Part shown: piece by piece, positions 63,339 through 64,000 of the stretch
Layout: every line of letters begins with the position of its first letter
Position numbering within the stretch: the stretch's first letter is position 1
Assembly: GCF_014287795.1 (NCBI RefSeq)
Contig: NZ_JACOON010000003.1
Location: 248,001-312,000 of the forward strand
DNA: 64,000 nt
Direction of reading: 5' to 3'
Origin: Christensenella tenuis
GTDB lineage: Bacteria > Bacillota > Clostridia > Christensenellales > Christensenellaceae
The notes under the pieces: generated by a model
The model's database searches: none
Seen by the model: the letters and a program-made list of their open reading frames with translations, nothing else
Told to the model about the DNA's origin: nothing
Translations under genes and position numbers: made by a program

Positions 63339-63995
63339 TTATAGTTCAACATCTCCCGCTTCCGCTCTGTATTCATAGGTCCCGGATTCTTCGGAATAAC
63401 CGAGTCCATATTCGCTTAATTCTATTCCGCGTATATCTGCTGCCAATTCATACGCATCTTTTGAGTTGGCGGCAGGAATATTTTCATATATTACCTGACC
63501 GTTCATATAGATCTGTTCTCCCACATTATATCCGATATCCTCATCAGCCCATCTATATGCGATTGTTTGGTCATTAAAATGCTCGGATAGTTTTTCTATT
63601 ATCTTCGGAACACTGCTCCAAGCCGTATTAAAACTTATTCTATCTGTACATTGTTCGATTGGGGTACAATCGTATGCATTCCATTTCGTTCCCCAATGAT
63701 CGATGCACCACTCATACCAAGTCGGTGCTCCATATTTGCGAATATTTTCATAATATTTTCTCCCCCGCTCTAACATCTCTTTATATTCTTTTAAGGGCTT
63801 CCCACATTTTCGCGCTAATTCTTCGGTAGTACATATTTTTTTATGTTCTTGCAAAGATTGTATATATAGCTTTAAACACTCATCACCCTTTGAGCTTGAT
63901 TCCACGTCTAATTCTTCCGGCATGGGGATCAGCTTGTTAAAATCCACACTCCCAAGCTCTTTTCCATCGCAGCGTAAAAATTCAGCGATTTTCAT
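63339..63995 (-). CDS. Api92-like/DUF1281 ferredoxin-fold protein, N-terminus probably beyond the window
   Basis: 218 residues visible. FNKLIPMPEELD, WYEWCIDHWGTKWNAYD and ISFNTAWSSVPKIIEKLSEH are the hallmark motifs of the Api92-like/YubB ferredoxin-domain proteins of plasmids, phages and conjugative elements, whose function is unknown. The family usually begins about 20-30 residues earlier than the ATG at 63995, and the frame is open to the window edge at 64000, so the true start probably lies outside. Confidence 0.75.
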   Translation of the reverse strand: MKIAEFLRCDGKELGSVDFNKLIPMPEELDVESSSKGDECLKLYIQSLQEHKKICTTEELARKCGKPLKEYKEMLERGRKYYENIRKYGAPTWYEWCIDHWGTKWNAYDCTPIEQCTDRISFNTAWSSVPKIIEKLSEHFNDQTIAYRWADEDIGYNVGEQIYMNGQVIYENIPAANSKDAYELAADIRGIELSEYGLGYSEESGTYEYRAEAGDVEL

Positions 63996-64000
63996 TAATC

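Overview
The window looks like part of a chromosome from an anaerobic, probably gut-associated Firmicute of class Clostridia. The signs are AGGAGG-type ribosome binding sites, lipobox lipoproteins, a type I-C CRISPR-Cas locus, ECF transporters and Tn1549-style conjugation genes. No rRNA, replication or housekeeping gene is present, so genus and species cannot be read from it. Almost all genes from 4 to 19.5 kb and from 21.8 to 64 kb lie on the minus strand. Coordinates are read by hand; function comes from motifs and context, with no database search.

Left part (1-21.4 kb), host-like. It holds an edge gene with an attenuator-like leader, a DUF308 membrane protein, a membrane-bound EIIC-EAL c-di-GMP phosphodiesterase, and a complete type I-C CRISPR-Cas system (23 clear repeats plus one decayed repeat; cas3-cas5-cas8c-cas7-cas4-cas1-cas2 reading toward the array, with a promoter upstream of cas3). 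Next come a decayed transposase-like stretch and a four-gene operon (heterodimeric ABC exporter, small alarmone synthetase, cytidylate kinase-like protein), divergent from an OmpR-type two-component system.

Right part (21.7-64 kb), probably one integrative and conjugative element (ICE) entering at the 3' end of a tRNA-Arg gene. A 58-nt tRNA-Arg(CCG) 3' fragment abuts a tyrosine integrase, an excisionase-like gene and an ICE-type sigma factor. At the far end lies a Tn1549-type transfer module (NlpC/P60, VirB4, MT-A70 methylase, PrgI, VirB6, Maff2, VirD4, PcfB-like, Api92-like), all in the same orientation. About 29 kb of apparent cargo sits between.

The cargo looks like a cobamide (vitamin B12) system. 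One clear and one divergent cobalamin riboswitch, both minus strand, precede two gene sets. Set one is a CobQ-like protein lacking its glutaminase domain, a broken ATP-pyrophosphatase gene, a NifH-NifD fusion protein, a NifK-like partner and the corrinoid adenosyltransferase CobO. Set two is a secreted, membrane-anchored alpha/alpha-toroid protein, a MoxR ATPase, a 1948-residue surface protein with a beta-propeller, two proteins with transcobalamin-type DUF4430 domains, DUF58 and transglutaminase-like proteins, and a complete ECF transporter. Together these suggest a Gram-positive surface capture and uptake machine resembling eukaryotic transcobalamin (toroid plus DUF4430), joined to a nitrogenase-like reductase that may act on a corrinoid or related tetrapyrrole. 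The riboswitch and families are seen or known; the combined function is inference.
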